From the NCBI GenBank assembly GCA_020410785.1, contig CP084573.1, positions 1,240,001-1,304,000 of the forward strand: a DNA stretch of 64,000 nt, written 5' to 3'. The position numbers and the translations under genes were made by a program. Source of the stretch: Rickettsia endosymbiont of Culicoides impunctatus (GTDB lineage Bacteria; Pseudomonadota; Alphaproteobacteria; Rickettsiales; Rickettsiaceae). This document shows positions 9,147 to 17,941 of this stretch, piece after piece (position 1 is the stretch's first letter; the number at the start of each line of letters is the position of its first letter). A model generated the notes under the pieces. That model did not search any database, was not told the origin of the DNA, and saw only the letters and a program-made list of their open reading frames with translations.

Positions 9147-10335
9147 TGTAGAAGTCAAGATTTGATCTTACAGACCCCATAAATTAACTTATTAGATTGT
9201 CAGATAAATTTTGACTGTCAGATAAGTGTTCAAGATACAAGATCTCATTATTTTTTTCAAACGCTAATTTTTTACTATCTTTAAAGGTTTGCATTGGAGT
9301 TTTACCATAGCAATACTTGCCTGAATGAGGACGTTCGTTATTATAATAATGTAACCAGGTATCAAGATCTTTTTGCAATTCAAAAAGTGAATTGTAAATC
9401 TTTTTACGCATTGCAGTATCATAAAACTCATTTTTCATGGTTTTATGAAACCTCTCACATATCCCGTTAGTTTGAGGGGAATATGCTTTTGTAACGGTGG
9501 GTTCTATTCCTTCAATACTTAAAAACAATTCAAAGGCATGATGTTCTATATTTCCTTTATATTCAGTACCACGATCAGTTAATATACGTAGTATAGGAAT
9601 ACCTTGTTCTTCGTACCAAGGTAGAACTCTATCATTTAACATATCAGCAGAGGTTATAGCTGTTTTGTCTGTGTATAATTTGGCATCCGTCACCCTGGAA
9701 TAGCTATCGATAAAAGTTTGACCATAAACCTTACCTATTCCTTTAAAGTTGCCAACATAGTAAACATCTTGACAACCAAGATAGCCTGGATGTTCTGTCT
9801 CTATTTCCCCATGTGCCTCTTTAAGATTCTTACGATTCTCCAAGACACGTAATTGAGCTTCCGTAAGTATAATGCCATCCTGAGCCATTTTAGTTTCTAA
9901 AGCTACTAGCCGTTTCTTAAGATTATTGAGATCGTTCCTAAGCCAGATAGATCTAATGCCGCCGGGAGATACTAAAATCCCATCTTTTTTTAATTCGTTC
10001 GATACACGAAGTTGACCATAAGCGGGGTACTCTATTGCCATGTCTAATACCGCTTTCTCTACAATAGGATCAACTCTATTAGCCAATATGGGTTTCTTAC
10101 GGCTTATTTCATACAAGGCTTCATCGCCACCATTCTCATATAATTCCTTGAATCTATAATAACTATCTCTGCTATACCCCATTGTCTTACATGCACTAGA
10201 TACATTTCCTAAGCTTTTTGCTAGTTCAAGTAATCCTATTTTTGGTCTTATTATTTTCTGATTTAAATTCATTTTAATCTCCATTTAATAATTTGTTTAT
10301 TTTACTAAATGTAAGATTAAATCTCAACTACTTCA
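9147..10335 (-). mobile_element. IS481-family insertion sequence, intact copy
   Basis: 1,189 bp bounded by imperfect ~26-bp terminal inverted repeats. The low-coordinate end reads TGTAGAAGTCAAGATTTGAT; the other end, inward on the minus strand, reads TGAAGTAGTTGAGATTTAAT. A second copy lies at 17942-19131. The flanks (GTTAAAG and ACTAATT) show no clear target duplication. Confidence 0.85.
9184..10272 (-). CDS. IS481-family transposase
   Basis: About 362 aa from the ATG at 10272, chosen because GGAG lies seven bases upstream; an ATG four codons earlier is possible but overlaps that site. The N-terminal half is a helix-turn-helix region ([27 protein letters not shown]). The C-terminal half is an integrase core with FIDSYSRV, ILTDRGTEY and YSPQTNGICERFHKTMKNEF, giving the DDE triad, then the terminal NERPHSG motif. 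The frame is undamaged, so this copy could mobilise both elements. Confidence 0.9.
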   Translation of the reverse strand: MNLNQKIIRPKIGLLELAKSLGNVSSACKTMGYSRDSYYRFKELYENGGDEALYEISRKKPILANRVDPIVEKAVLDMAIEYPAYGQLRVSNELKKDGILVSPGGIRSIWLRNDLNNLKKRLVALETKMAQDGIILTEAQLRVLENRKNLKEAHGEIETEHPGYLGCQDVYYVGNFKGIGKVYGQTFIDSYSRVTDAKLYTDKTAITSADMLNDRVLPWYEEQGIPILRILTDRGTEYKGNIEHHAFELFLSIEGIEPTVTKAYSPQTNGICERFHKTMKNEFYDTAMRKKIYNSLFELQKDLDTWLHYYNNERPHSGKYCYGKTPMQTFKDSKKLAFEKNNEILYLEHLSDSQNLSDNLIS

Positions 10336-10452
10336 ACTAATTATTATTTTTTAAAACCTTCAGATATCTTGTCAACTGTTTTTAGGCAATGCCTGACAAG
10401 TTGCTGATGAGTTCTTGACAGAAGAGTTGACTTTATATATATTGCAACTTGT

Positions 10453-12053
10453 CTATATGCCATAGATATTAATAAAGGGGGTGTAGCTCAGTTGGTTAGA
10501 GCGTCTGCCTGTCACGCAGAAGGTCGCGGGTTCGAGTCCCGTCACTCCCGCCAATTCGGCACAACTTGCTACTTTTTGCATTTCTGCGAATGGAAAAGCC
10601 AGAACGTAATGCATCTTACAGCCCTCGAGTGTTAGGTTCGAAAATATAAAATTTAATAATTCCCTTTTTTCAGCAATTGTCGAACCTCTAAAAGTTTCAT
10701 AGGCGTTTCTGCTGATACATATAAGGTCTGCAAGCTTTTTAGAAAGCTTATCATCTACTTTGTCATAACTCTTAATTAATTCAGTTAATTCATATTGTCT
10801 TTCCTTTAATTGAGCTTTCTTATGCAAAAATTCTTCTCTAGTTAAGGTGCCATCTGTTAAGAAATCCATCAATCTATTGAGTTTATTTTGAATAACGGTA
10901 TGCTCTTGTTTTAATTCGCCAACTTCAAGGTTAAATTCATAAGCCTTGCCTTGATTGACATTTATTAAATAATCCATTATTTGTTTTAATATCTCAGGAT
11001 TTTTTATTTGTAAGGTTTTTAATACTTCCTCAATTTGTCTTAATATTTCATCTTCCCTAACCCAAATAGCCTTTTTAGGATCTTCTGGGCTCCAAGCTCT
11101 TAAGTAAGTCCATTCTGATATTTTGCCATTTTCATATTTTTTACTCTTAGTATCAGAAGTAATTAAATTACCGGTAACGGCACATTTAAGGATGCCTCTA
11201 AATAAAAATTCTTTACCTCGATATTGAAAAGGTTTTTTATGCCAACCCATACGTACTGCCTCACAAGCTTTAAAAATTTCTCTATTAGTAAGTGTTTGAT
11301 AATGATGTAACCATAACTCTCCTTTTACTCTCATTTCTCCATAATAAAAAGGATTTTGTAGTATGCGATATATAACTGACTTAACAATATGATAGCCCTT
11401 CTTACTACGCAATCCCCAATCCTTAGCTTTGGTTACCATTTCTGATAAGGTATAGGCTCCTGTAGCATAGGTGTCAAATATCTTGCTAATAATACTACCA
11501 TTAACTGGATCAATTACTATTATCCCTCTACCCCTTTCATCCCGTTTATTTAAATATCCAATAGGAGCAGAACCATACCACTCCCCATGAACTTCTATTT
11601 TTTGCTTAAAACTTTTTATAACATTTTCACTTAATAAATCAGTATGACTTTTAGCGACTACCACGCTTATGCCCCACATCATTAATTCATGACCACTTGA
11701 CTGCTGGTGAATAACATAACCTTCACTGTTAAAATGCAATTCCAATTTACCTTGTTTAACTAGCTCATCTAGTATAGGAAATTCTTTTTGGCTTCTTTGA
11801 ACACGATCAACTTTATCAACAACAAAAGCGATAGGTTCTCGCTCTTTCTTAATGAATTTGATAATTTCCATAAAATGTTTATGATTACCTTGGTAGAAGA
11901 TTCAATAAGTTTAAAGGTTTGTATAATATGCAAACCTTTACGTTCGCAATATTTTTCTAACCGATCTTTTCGTACTTCAAGTGAGTAACCTTCCTCCTGA
12001 TCTTTAGAAGAAACACGCGATAAAATAATTGCCTTTACCGCTTTGTTAGTCAT
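10453..12053 (-). pseudogene. Large serine recombinase, frameshifted
   Basis: Start (12053) and first ~55 codons are in one frame (RVSSKDQEEGYSLEVR carries the catalytic serine) and the rest in another. Compared with the right copy one T is missing in the ACCTTTGG run near 11890, giving pieces 11769-12053 and 10453-11871. Resolvase, recombinase and zinc-ribbon-like domains are otherwise intact to AEMQKVASCAELA. The terminal 26 residues (GVTGLEPATFCVTGRRSNQL...) are translated from the antisense strand of tRNA-Asp. The right copy at 39991 is intact and could act in trans. Confidence 0.85.
10477..10553 (+). tRNA. tRNA-Asp (GTC)
   Basis: 77 bases that fold as a tRNA. Acceptor GGGGGTG pairs with CACTCCC, discriminator is G, CCA is encoded, anticodon GTC lies at 10511-10513 in the loop CTGTCAC, and the T arm contains GGTTCGAGTCCC. 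Its last bases (from 10548) are the first bases of the 7.4-kb element: this is an integration target whose 3' end was rebuilt on insertion. The recombinase frame runs antisense through it. Confidence 0.95.
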
Positions 12054-12246
12054 TATTAAACTCCTTTATTTCTGATAATTTTTTTATTGTAAAAGATACT
12101 ATAATGTTCTGCATAATGGGTAGTTTTTGATGAAAGACCATATGGCGAACTACTAATATCTTTAAATACTAATTTGCTAGAGATTTTGACATCCCAAAAT
12201 AACGTTTGTCATTCCAACTGTTATTCTAACCAGTTTCCCAATAAAG

Positions 12247-12450
12247 TCAATCTTTAGTTGCCGATTCTTTTTCTTTGTCTATTCTAAGTCGAATCTCGAT
12301 AAATCTTTGGCAAAACCTTATAAAATTTCTTGCTAGCCTTCTTGATTCTTCTTCACTTATCTCTTGATCATGTGAATTACGAATGGTTAATGCTAAATTA
12401 TTAAATATTTCTTCTGGTGTTCTTTTATCTTTATTCATATTTTTTCTCAT
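12247..12450 (-). CDS. Small charged element protein
   Basis: 67 aa (or 63 from the second Met), helical and rich in Arg/Lys/Glu (TPEEIFNNLALTIRNSHDQE, then RRLARNFIRFCQRFIEIR). Identical in the right copy at 39594-39797. It sits between the Cro-like gene and the recombinase in the same direction, so it is probably co-transcribed with them. Conservation of the frame and position is the only evidence that it is real; I recognise no family. Confidence 0.55.
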   Translation of the reverse strand: MRKNMNKDKRTPEEIFNNLALTIRNSHDQEISEEESRRLARNFIRFCQRFIEIRLRIDKEKESATKD

Positions 12451-12478
12451 TTTTTTATCACTTTATATTTTAATTGTT

Positions 12479-12694
12479 CTAGTAATTTTTTTCCAAGAGT
12501 TCTGTACTAATTCCATAAAAATCATTAGGAGTAACAACTCCATGAGTTGCTAAAAAATTCTTTCCATCACTTTGGGTCTTGGGATGGTTTTTTCTGTAGA
12601 GATATTTGTAAATGTGAGCTGGTGAGACTTTAAATAATTTAGTGACCTTACCGGTTGTTAAATTATTTACTTCTATCCAAATTGATAGTTTCAT
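12479..12694 (-). CDS. Cro/CI-like regulator with compensated double frameshift
   Basis: 71 aa. Residues 1-32 (LTTGKVTKLFKVSPAHIYKYLY) form a helix-turn-helix like phage Cro proteins, with recognition helix around SPAHIYKYL. Compared with the right copy (39350-39565), an inserted A after the TAC codon and a lost T in the following T run change about 14 central residues to RKNHPKTQSDGKN, while both ends stay in frame. The central stretch follows the helix-turn-helix, so DNA binding by this copy may be altered. It diverges from the replication genes across a 350-base control region. Confidence 0.65.
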   Translation of the reverse strand: MKLSIWIEVNNLTTGKVTKLFKVSPAHIYKYLYRKNHPKTQSDGKNFLATHGVVTPNDFYGISTELLEKNY

Positions 12695-12730
12695 AATAAC
12701 CTTTAAATAAAAATTAATTGTAATGTGAAT

Positions 12731-12765
12731 ATATCTAGAGGAACGGTTTTTAGCATGATATCTAG
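12731..12765. promoter_or_regulatory. Possible operator pair upstream of Cro-like gene
   Basis: Two direct copies of ATATCTAG (12731-12738 and 12758-12765), 27 bases apart, lie between the leftward Cro-like gene and the rightward early genes, where a phage switch would have operators. The same pair is at 39279-39313. Suggestive only. Confidence 0.3.
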
Positions 12766-12833
12766 TATTTAATGTTATTTATAAAATAAAATTATTAACT
12801 TGTGGGGAAGGGTAACTTTAAGTAATTAGTTGT

Positions 12834-13019
12834 ATTAATAAGTATGAGTTTTCTAGAGCTTTCATTAACTGGACTAATAACCCTTATGGCTATCCTGCCA
12901 AAGATCGGTCAGGAAAACTCGCCATGATTGAGCCAGCCCATTTAGGCAATCTTATGAACAAGATTACTTCAGGGATAGCACCAAAATCAACAATAGAACC
13001 AAATATGATAATTAATTAA
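12834..13019 (+). pseudogene. Start-less phage early ORF remnant
   Basis: A frame of 61 codons ending at TAA 13017-13019 encodes NKYEFSRAFINWTNNPYGYP, then AKDRSGKLAMIEPAHLGNLM. It looks like real protein sequence (balanced composition, conserved in both elements) but has no ATG, GTG or TTG in phase before this text, only ATT codons. Probably the 3' end of a truncated early gene. It lies 26 bases before the next gene. Confidence 0.45.
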
Positions 13020-13045
13020 AGAAAAATTAACTAAGGAGAAATTAT

Positions 13046-13573
13046 ATGAATTATTACGATTTTAACAATGCTGAACCAATTAATTTTAATTTAATCCCGC
13101 AAGGAACTATTGCTAAGGTTAGTCTGATGATTAGGGATGGTGGTTATAATGACCATGAACAAGGTTGGTTTGGCGGTTATGCAACTAAGAATGAGCTAAG
13201 CGAAGCTGTCTATTTAAATTGCGAGTTTACCATTTTACAAGGTGAATATGTAAAACGCAAAATATGGGGGTTGATTGGTTTATATAGTCAGAAGAAGAAT
13301 AACCACTGGGGTGATATAGGACGCTCCTTTATTCGCTCTATGTTAAATTCAGCTAAAGGTTTTAGCGACAAAGATAATTCAGATGCTGCCCAGCTAGCAA
13401 GAAGGATTAATAGTTTTGCTGATTTAAATGGTTTAGAGTTTATAGCTAAAATTGACATTGAAACTGATAAATTAGGAAATCAAAAAAATGTTATTAAATC
13501 AGCTATAGATACCAGCCATAAGGATTATACTAAATTTATGGATAGTAGAACTGATTTAGCTAGCTGGATGTAG
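13046..13573 (+). CDS. Phage early protein, possible ssDNA-binding (DUF669-like)
   Basis: 175 aa with a strong AAGGAGAA ribosome site 6-7 bases before ATG. It opens with YDFNNAEPINFNLIPQGTIAKV and contains beta-rich sequence (LNCEFTILQGEYVKRKIWG) and an FADLNGLEFIAKIDIE segment. This resembles the DUF669 group of phage proteins usually encoded beside recombination nucleases and primases and thought to bind single-stranded DNA. First gene of the rightward replication operon, two bases before the nuclease. Identical in the right copy. Function is inferred. Confidence 0.55.
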   Translation: MNYYDFNNAEPINFNLIPQGTIAKVSLMIRDGGYNDHEQGWFGGYATKNELSEAVYLNCEFTILQGEYVKRKIWGLIGLYSQKKNNHWGDIGRSFIRSMLNSAKGFSDKDNSDAAQLARRINSFADLNGLEFIAKIDIETDKLGNQKNVIKSAIDTSHKDYTKFMDSRTDLASWM

Positions 13574-13575
13574 AT

Positions 13576-14358
13576 ATGCTAGATTTTAATCATCAACTGA
13601 AAACATATCATCAAATATCCGATCGGCTAAATAAGTTAATAGATCAAGCATTAGAGCTTGAAAGGCAAGCTGGGCAACCTCGTAAATATCTTGGTGCATC
13701 TCGTTTGGGAACACCTTGCTCTAGAGCATTGCAGTATGAGTATATCAGCAGCAAGCAAGGAATCAATCCTAACTTTAGAGGTCAAATATTAAGGATCTTT
13801 GACATTGGACATTTATTTGAAACATTAGCTATTAGGTGGTTAAAAGCCGCTGGTCTTGAGCTAGTTACCAAAGATCAGCATGGTAAGCAATTTGGTTTTG
13901 AGGTAGCGGATAAGAGAATTGCCGGTCATATTGATGGTATTATTTATAAAGCACCTAAGCAACTTGGCATAAACTGCCCTGCTTTATGGGACGCTAAAAC
14001 AATGAATAATAAAGCATGGAAAGAACTTGCTCGCAAAGGTTTGGTATTATCTAAACCTTTATATGCTGCTCAAATTGCTCTATATCAAGCTTATATGGAG
14101 GAAAGCATAGCTGGTATTTCTATAAATCCATGCTTATTTACTGCTATTAATAAAGATAATTGCGATATATATCATGATCTTATCCCATTTGATGGAGAGC
14201 TAGCCCAAAGAATGAGTGATAAGGCGGTTAATATTATCCGTGCTACTGAAGTTGGCGAGTTATTGCCACGAACCTTTAACAGCAGAGAATTTTATGACTG
14301 CAAAATATGTTCATATCAAAATAAATGTTGGGACTGCAAGACTGAAGGTAAGTTATGA
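13576..14358 (+). CDS. PD-(D/E)XK nuclease, Cas4/RecB-like with Fe-S cysteines
   Basis: 260 aa. The core shows GHIDGIIY (metal-binding Asp) and LWDAKTMNNKAWKE (D-x-K), the PD-(D/E)XK signature. One cysteine near residue 49 (GTPCSRALQ) and three near the C-terminus (CKICSYQNKC, residues ~244-253) match the four-Cys 4Fe-4S arrangement of Cas4/AddB-type exonucleases. In phages such enzymes process ends during replication or recombination. It overlaps the primase gene by four bases. No CRISPR array or other Cas genes are present, so this is a phage exonuclease. Confidence 0.75.
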   Translation: MLDFNHQLKTYHQISDRLNKLIDQALELERQAGQPRKYLGASRLGTPCSRALQYEYISSKQGINPNFRGQILRIFDIGHLFETLAIRWLKAAGLELVTKDQHGKQFGFEVADKRIAGHIDGIIYKAPKQLGINCPALWDAKTMNNKAWKELARKGLVLSKPLYAAQIALYQAYMEESIAGISINPCLFTAINKDNCDIYHDLIPFDGELAQRMSDKAVNIIRATEVGELLPRTFNSREFYDCKICSYQNKCWDCKTEGKL

Positions 14359-15443
14359 ACATTCTGCCGATTAAGGATGATATTCAAACGTATTTTTGGG
14401 TGGTTTTTGGTTATCTTGACGGATTAATACCCTTACGTTCCTTTGCTGAAAAAGGTAGTAGTAGTAATAAACTACCGACTAATATATGGATTAAGGCTGA
14501 TGATTCTATGACTAGTAAAGCTTTAAACTTTGCTAACATAGCTAATCAGAGACGAGCAGCTTTTTGTGTCATTCCAGCAATTGTTGAACAGTACGGTCAA
14601 GCTTCTAGTAACAGCATCAAGCAAATGCAGGTACTACTGATTGATATTGATGATGGTGATGTAGAAGGTAAGTTATTCTTACTGGAGCAAACTCTAGGTC
14701 AAGCTACTATGATTATTGAATCAGGTGGCGTTACCTGTGAGGGTTTAGCCAAAATCCATGTTTACTGGCAATTAACTAAAGCGATAGAAGGTAATCAGTT
14801 AAAACAATTACTAGAACTTAGATATCAAATAGCTCATATTTTCGGTGGCGATACTCATTTTAAATCGGCTCATCAACCAATTAGGGTAGCAGGTTCGGTC
14901 TATCATAAAGGTGGGATAGCTAAGTTAGTTAAAATTAGAACTTACACGCCAGTAGAATATGAACTTGAGCCATTAATTCAGTTGGTTAAGGAACTACCAC
15001 TCAATAATCTAGCTAATAATAATTTTATAACCACTTCCGCTTTACCAAGCAATAAGATACTTACTGAAAAGGTTTATGAAGGAGGCATAGGAGAACAAAC
15101 TAGGTTTAATCATTTAACTAGAGTAATTGGTTATTGGCTGCGTCGCTGCCATGATGGGTTGATTAGCGAAGATAAAGCAATAGAAGAAATCTATAGTTAT
15201 AATCTAGCTAATGTATTACCTGCATGGTCAATTGATAAAATAAAGCAGATGGTTAATGGCTTATGGAAAGTACATATAGAAAAATATGGTACTCCTAAAC
15301 AGCAACCACAACAGATTACCAATACAGTTATCAGCTTCTCTTTAGACGATTTTCTAGCTGATCATAGTCAACTGCCACAGGATATAATTGCTCCACGAAT
15401 CTTAACACCTAGCGGTATATTAAGTCTTTGGCGGAGCCCCTAA
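14355..15443 (+). CDS. RepB/AEP-like primase domain protein
   Basis: 362 aa. Central LLIDIDDGDVEGK provides acidic metal ligands, and VTCEGLAKIHVYWQLTKAIEG followed by HQPIRVAGSVYHKGG resembles the archaeo-eukaryotic primase-like fold of plasmid RepB primases. Residues ~240-310 look like a primase-associated helical domain. The frame ends at TAA 15441-15443 with an unnatural GILSLWRSP tail; in the +1 frame the sequence continues as FGGAPKVGKSDF, the ATPase's Walker A. Primase and ATPase were therefore one protein or need frameshifting. The right copy has the same junction. Confidence 0.7.
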   Translation: MNILPIKDDIQTYFWVVFGYLDGLIPLRSFAEKGSSSNKLPTNIWIKADDSMTSKALNFANIANQRRAAFCVIPAIVEQYGQASSNSIKQMQVLLIDIDDGDVEGKLFLLEQTLGQATMIIESGGVTCEGLAKIHVYWQLTKAIEGNQLKQLLELRYQIAHIFGGDTHFKSAHQPIRVAGSVYHKGGIAKLVKIRTYTPVEYELEPLIQLVKELPLNNLANNNFITTSALPSNKILTEKVYEGGIGEQTRFNHLTRVIGYWLRRCHDGLISEDKAIEEIYSYNLANVLPAWSIDKIKQMVNGLWKVHIEKYGTPKQQPQQITNTVISFSLDDFLADHSQLPQDIIAPRILTPSGILSLWRSP

Positions 15444-16608
15444 AGTTGGTAAAAGTGATTTTTTATTATCACTATTTGTTCATATGTCAGCAGGTAAAGA
15501 ATTTGTTGGGTTTAAACCAGCAAGACCATTAAGGATATTTTATTTGCAAACAGAAATTGGTTACCATTATATGCGAGAGAGGTTACAAAATATCCAGCTG
15601 CCAAAAGAGTTGCTTGATAAGGCAGAAACTAATTTGCATATTACAGCTAATAATAGATTACTGCTCGATGAACAAGGAGTCAATATTGCTGCTAAACATA
15701 TTAGACAGATTTTCCCTGAACATCCACCGGATATTATTGCCATTGACCCTATTCGCAATAGTTTTGATGGTGGTAGACATGGCTCTACCGAGAACGAAAA
15801 TGATGCCATGATGTTTTTTCTGAAAAATAGAATTGAGTTACTGAGAGATAAAATAAATCCTCATACTGGCATTATTCTTGTTCATCATACTAAAAAAATT
15901 AGTCGTATACAATTTGAAGATGATCCATTTCAAGCATTTAGTGGAGCAAGTAGCTTGAGAGGTTATTATACTAGCGGGATATTATTATATAAACCTGAGA
16001 TAGATAGTAATAATCGTCATTTAATTTTTGAATTGCGTAATGGCAAGGAGATTGGCAACAAGATTATTCATAAGGTTGCTGGTATATGGGAAGAGTTAAA
16101 TCCTATGGAGAAACGTATTGCATATAAAGTAAAGGGTAAGCTTTACGATCGCGAACGTGAACGCCGTATTAAGGTTATTATTAAACTACTTGAGGCAGAT
16201 GCTTTAAGAGGTAAGTTTTATCTAATGAAACAGTTTGCTCAAAAATATCAGAATTATATAGATTTAGGTGGTAGAAGAGCGATTTATGATGACTGCTCAG
16301 TTGCTGCTACTCAAGGAGTAATTAAGTTTTTTGATAATCCTGAGGAGTATGGAATAAAGCTCGCAAGTGTTGTTAACGCAAGCTTTGGTTATATATGTAC
16401 TGAAAATATGATGATGGAAAAAGAGGAAGTAATCAATATTGAAACTGGAGAAACAATAAAAAATTATATTCAAATACCACCCACGCATTACAAATGTGAT
16501 GGTGATGGAAGGAAGAAAAAGATACTAAATAATAATAACTGGCAAACAGATTTAGAAAAAATTGGTGAAAATACTGTAAATAAAACAAATTTAAAATGCA
16601 GCTCATAA
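15424..16608 (+). CDS. RepA/AAA_25-like replicative ATPase
   Basis: The frame opens after a TAA at 15421-15423. The Walker A GGAPKVGKSDF (from 15430) lies before the first ATG (15484), so any product starting there would lack the P-loop. After it come FYLQTEIGYHYMRERLQ, Walker B-like DIIAIDPIRNSFDGG, then TGIILVHHTKK and FSGASSLRGYYTSGI, the order seen in RepA-type hexameric helicases and phage AAA_25 proteins. The C-terminal ~120 residues look like a winged-helix or linker region. It is most likely the 3' half of a primase-helicase. Identical in the right copy. Confidence 0.72.
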   Translation, partial: VFGGAPKVGKSDFLLSLFVHMSAGKEFVGFKPARPLRIFYLQTEIGYHYMRERLQNIQLPKELLDKAETNLHITANNRLLLDEQGVNIAAKHIRQIFPEHPPDIIAIDPIRNSFDGGRHGSTENENDAMMFFLKNRIELLRDKINPHTGIILVHHTKKISRIQFEDDPFQAFSGASSLRGYYTSGILLYKPEIDSNNRHLIFELRNGKEIGNKIIHKVAGIWEELNPMEKRIAYKVKGKLYDRERERRIKVIIKLLEADALRGKFYLMKQFAQKYQNYIDLGGRRAIYDDCSVAATQGVIKFFDNPEEYGIKLASVVNASFGYICTENMMMEKEEVINIETGETIKNYIQIPPTHYKCDGDGRKKKILNNNNWQTDLEKIGENTVNKTNLKCSS

Positions 16609-16840
16609 TGCATAGTGCATAATGCATTTCATAGTGCAGTGCATTATGAAGTCAGCCGCAATGCCTTATAAATACTGCAATTGTAGAGAATTCCATAATG
16701 CATCTGCACTACAAAAAGAAATGCATTAAGGGGTTGCTCTCTAGCCCTTATTTATCAAGGGATTGCAGCCAGCTTCATAATGCAGCATTTTCCCCCTTTA
16801 TAAATAAAGGGCTTTTTAATAAGCCCAATTTATTTTACGG
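16605..16840. repeat. Iteron-like cluster of TGCAT/ATGCAT motifs
   Basis: About eight occurrences of (A/G)TGCAT or its near-palindromic form CATAATGCAT lie between the ATPase gene and Rpn, followed by a hairpin CCCTTTATAAATAAAGGG at ~16796-16813 that also pairs with AGCCCTTATTTATCAAGGG at ~16742. A dense short-repeat cluster just behind replication genes is what a phage or plasmid origin looks like. A 68-codon frame here (16698-16904) has repeat-like composition and I do not call it. Confidence 0.5.
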
Positions 16841-16921
16841 GGTAATTCACCTGAGTCAAAAATTAGCTGGATTAAACTTTGAAAAATCATTGAGGAAAAA
16901 ATGAAAGAAGAAAAAATAGTA

Positions 16922-16948
16922 GATAACGCCTAACCAATTGTCTATTTT
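16922..16948. repeat. Inverted-repeat end beside Rpn (left copy)
   Basis: 27 bases starting GATAACGCCTAACCAATTGT. The matching opposite end is seen only in the right copy (34061-34087), because IS481 removed it here. It lies 80 bases before the Rpn start codon. Confidence 0.7.
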
Positions 16949-17028
16949 TCACATTATATTACTTAGTGCTTTATAGTTTTTGTGCTATACTGCTTCTTAG
17001 GTACTAATAACTACTAATAGCAGCATAT

Positions 17029-17916
17029 ATGGATAAAATAACTCCTCGCGTGGATTTAGCTTTCAAAAAGATCTTTGGTGTAGAAGAGAATAAGGATTTG
17101 CTGATATCCTTGATTAATTCTATCGTTGGACAAGAGGATCAAGTGGCAGAGGTAACTTTGCTTAATCCATATAACCCTAAAAACTTTAAGAATGATAAAC
17201 TCTCAATATTAGACGTTAAAGCCAAATCTGTTGATGGCAAAAGGTTCAATATTGAGATTCAAATTAGCGACGAAGCTGATTATGATAAGCGAGCTTTATA
17301 TTACTGGGCTAAATTATATACTGAGCAATTAAAGGTAGCTCAGGACTATTCGACCTTAAGCAAAGCCATTGGTATTCATATACTTAATTTTACTTCTATT
17401 CCTAAAGTAGATAAATATCACAATGTTTTCCATATAGTCGAAAAAGATAGTGGCTTGTTGTATTTCAAGGATCTCGAATTACATACTATTGAGCTTAATA
17501 AGTTTACTGATAATTCTCATGAGGAATTAGCTGATATACTGAAAAAAGTAAAAGACTCTCTAGATATGTGGTTAGCTTTTTTAACAAGACATGACCTACT
17601 TAACAAAGATAATTTGCCTAAAGAACTGGACAATATTGCCTTAAAAAAAGCTCTAACAGTGCTAAATGTTATGAACTTTACTGACGAAGAAAGAGAGGCC
17701 TATGAAGGTCATCTCAAATGGCTGCGTATAGAAGCTAATACTATCAAGAAATTTGAGGATAAAGGTAGAGCGGAAGGTAAAGCGGAAGGTAAAGAGGAAG
17801 GTAGAGCGGAAGAAAAAATATCTATGGCAAAAGAAATGCTATTAAACAATGAGTCGATGGAAAAAATTATTAAATACACTAAGTTAAGTAAATCTCAAAT
17901 AGAAAATCTAAAATGA
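17029..17916 (+). CDS. Rpn-family PD-(D/E)XK nuclease / putative transposase
   Basis: 295 aa. It starts MDKITPRVDLAFKKIFG, the hallmark of the TIGR01784/Rpn recombination-promoting nucleases. The core carries LSILDVKAKSVDGKRFNIEIQI (D and E-x-Q type catalytic residues) and RALYYWAKLYTEQL. The tail contains 12-base repeats encoding GRAE/GKAE units before a final helix. This copy has one four-residue unit fewer than the right copy. Related E. coli RpnA promotes RecA-independent recombination. The enclosing inverted repeat argues that the gene is a mobile unit within the element. Confidence 0.8.
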   Translation: MDKITPRVDLAFKKIFGVEENKDLLISLINSIVGQEDQVAEVTLLNPYNPKNFKNDKLSILDVKAKSVDGKRFNIEIQISDEADYDKRALYYWAKLYTEQLKVAQDYSTLSKAIGIHILNFTSIPKVDKYHNVFHIVEKDSGLLYFKDLELHTIELNKFTDNSHEELADILKKVKDSLDMWLAFLTRHDLLNKDNLPKELDNIALKKALTVLNVMNFTDEEREAYEGHLKWLRIEANTIKKFEDKGRAEGKAEGKEEGRAEEKISMAKEMLLNNESMEKIIKYTKLSKSQIENLK

Positions 17917-17941
17917 CTTACGATCCTCAAACTATTACTGC

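Noticed and set aside
13576..14358. Cas4-like nuclease as sign of a CRISPR system
   Set aside because: No repeat-spacer array and no cas1, cas2 or effector genes are in the window; neighbours are phage replication genes.
16698..16904. 68-codon frame MHLHYKKKCIKGLLSSPYLS... present in both elements
   Set aside because: It lies in the ATGCAT repeat and hairpin region, has no ribosome site, and its composition follows the repeats; both copies are identical only because the whole element is.
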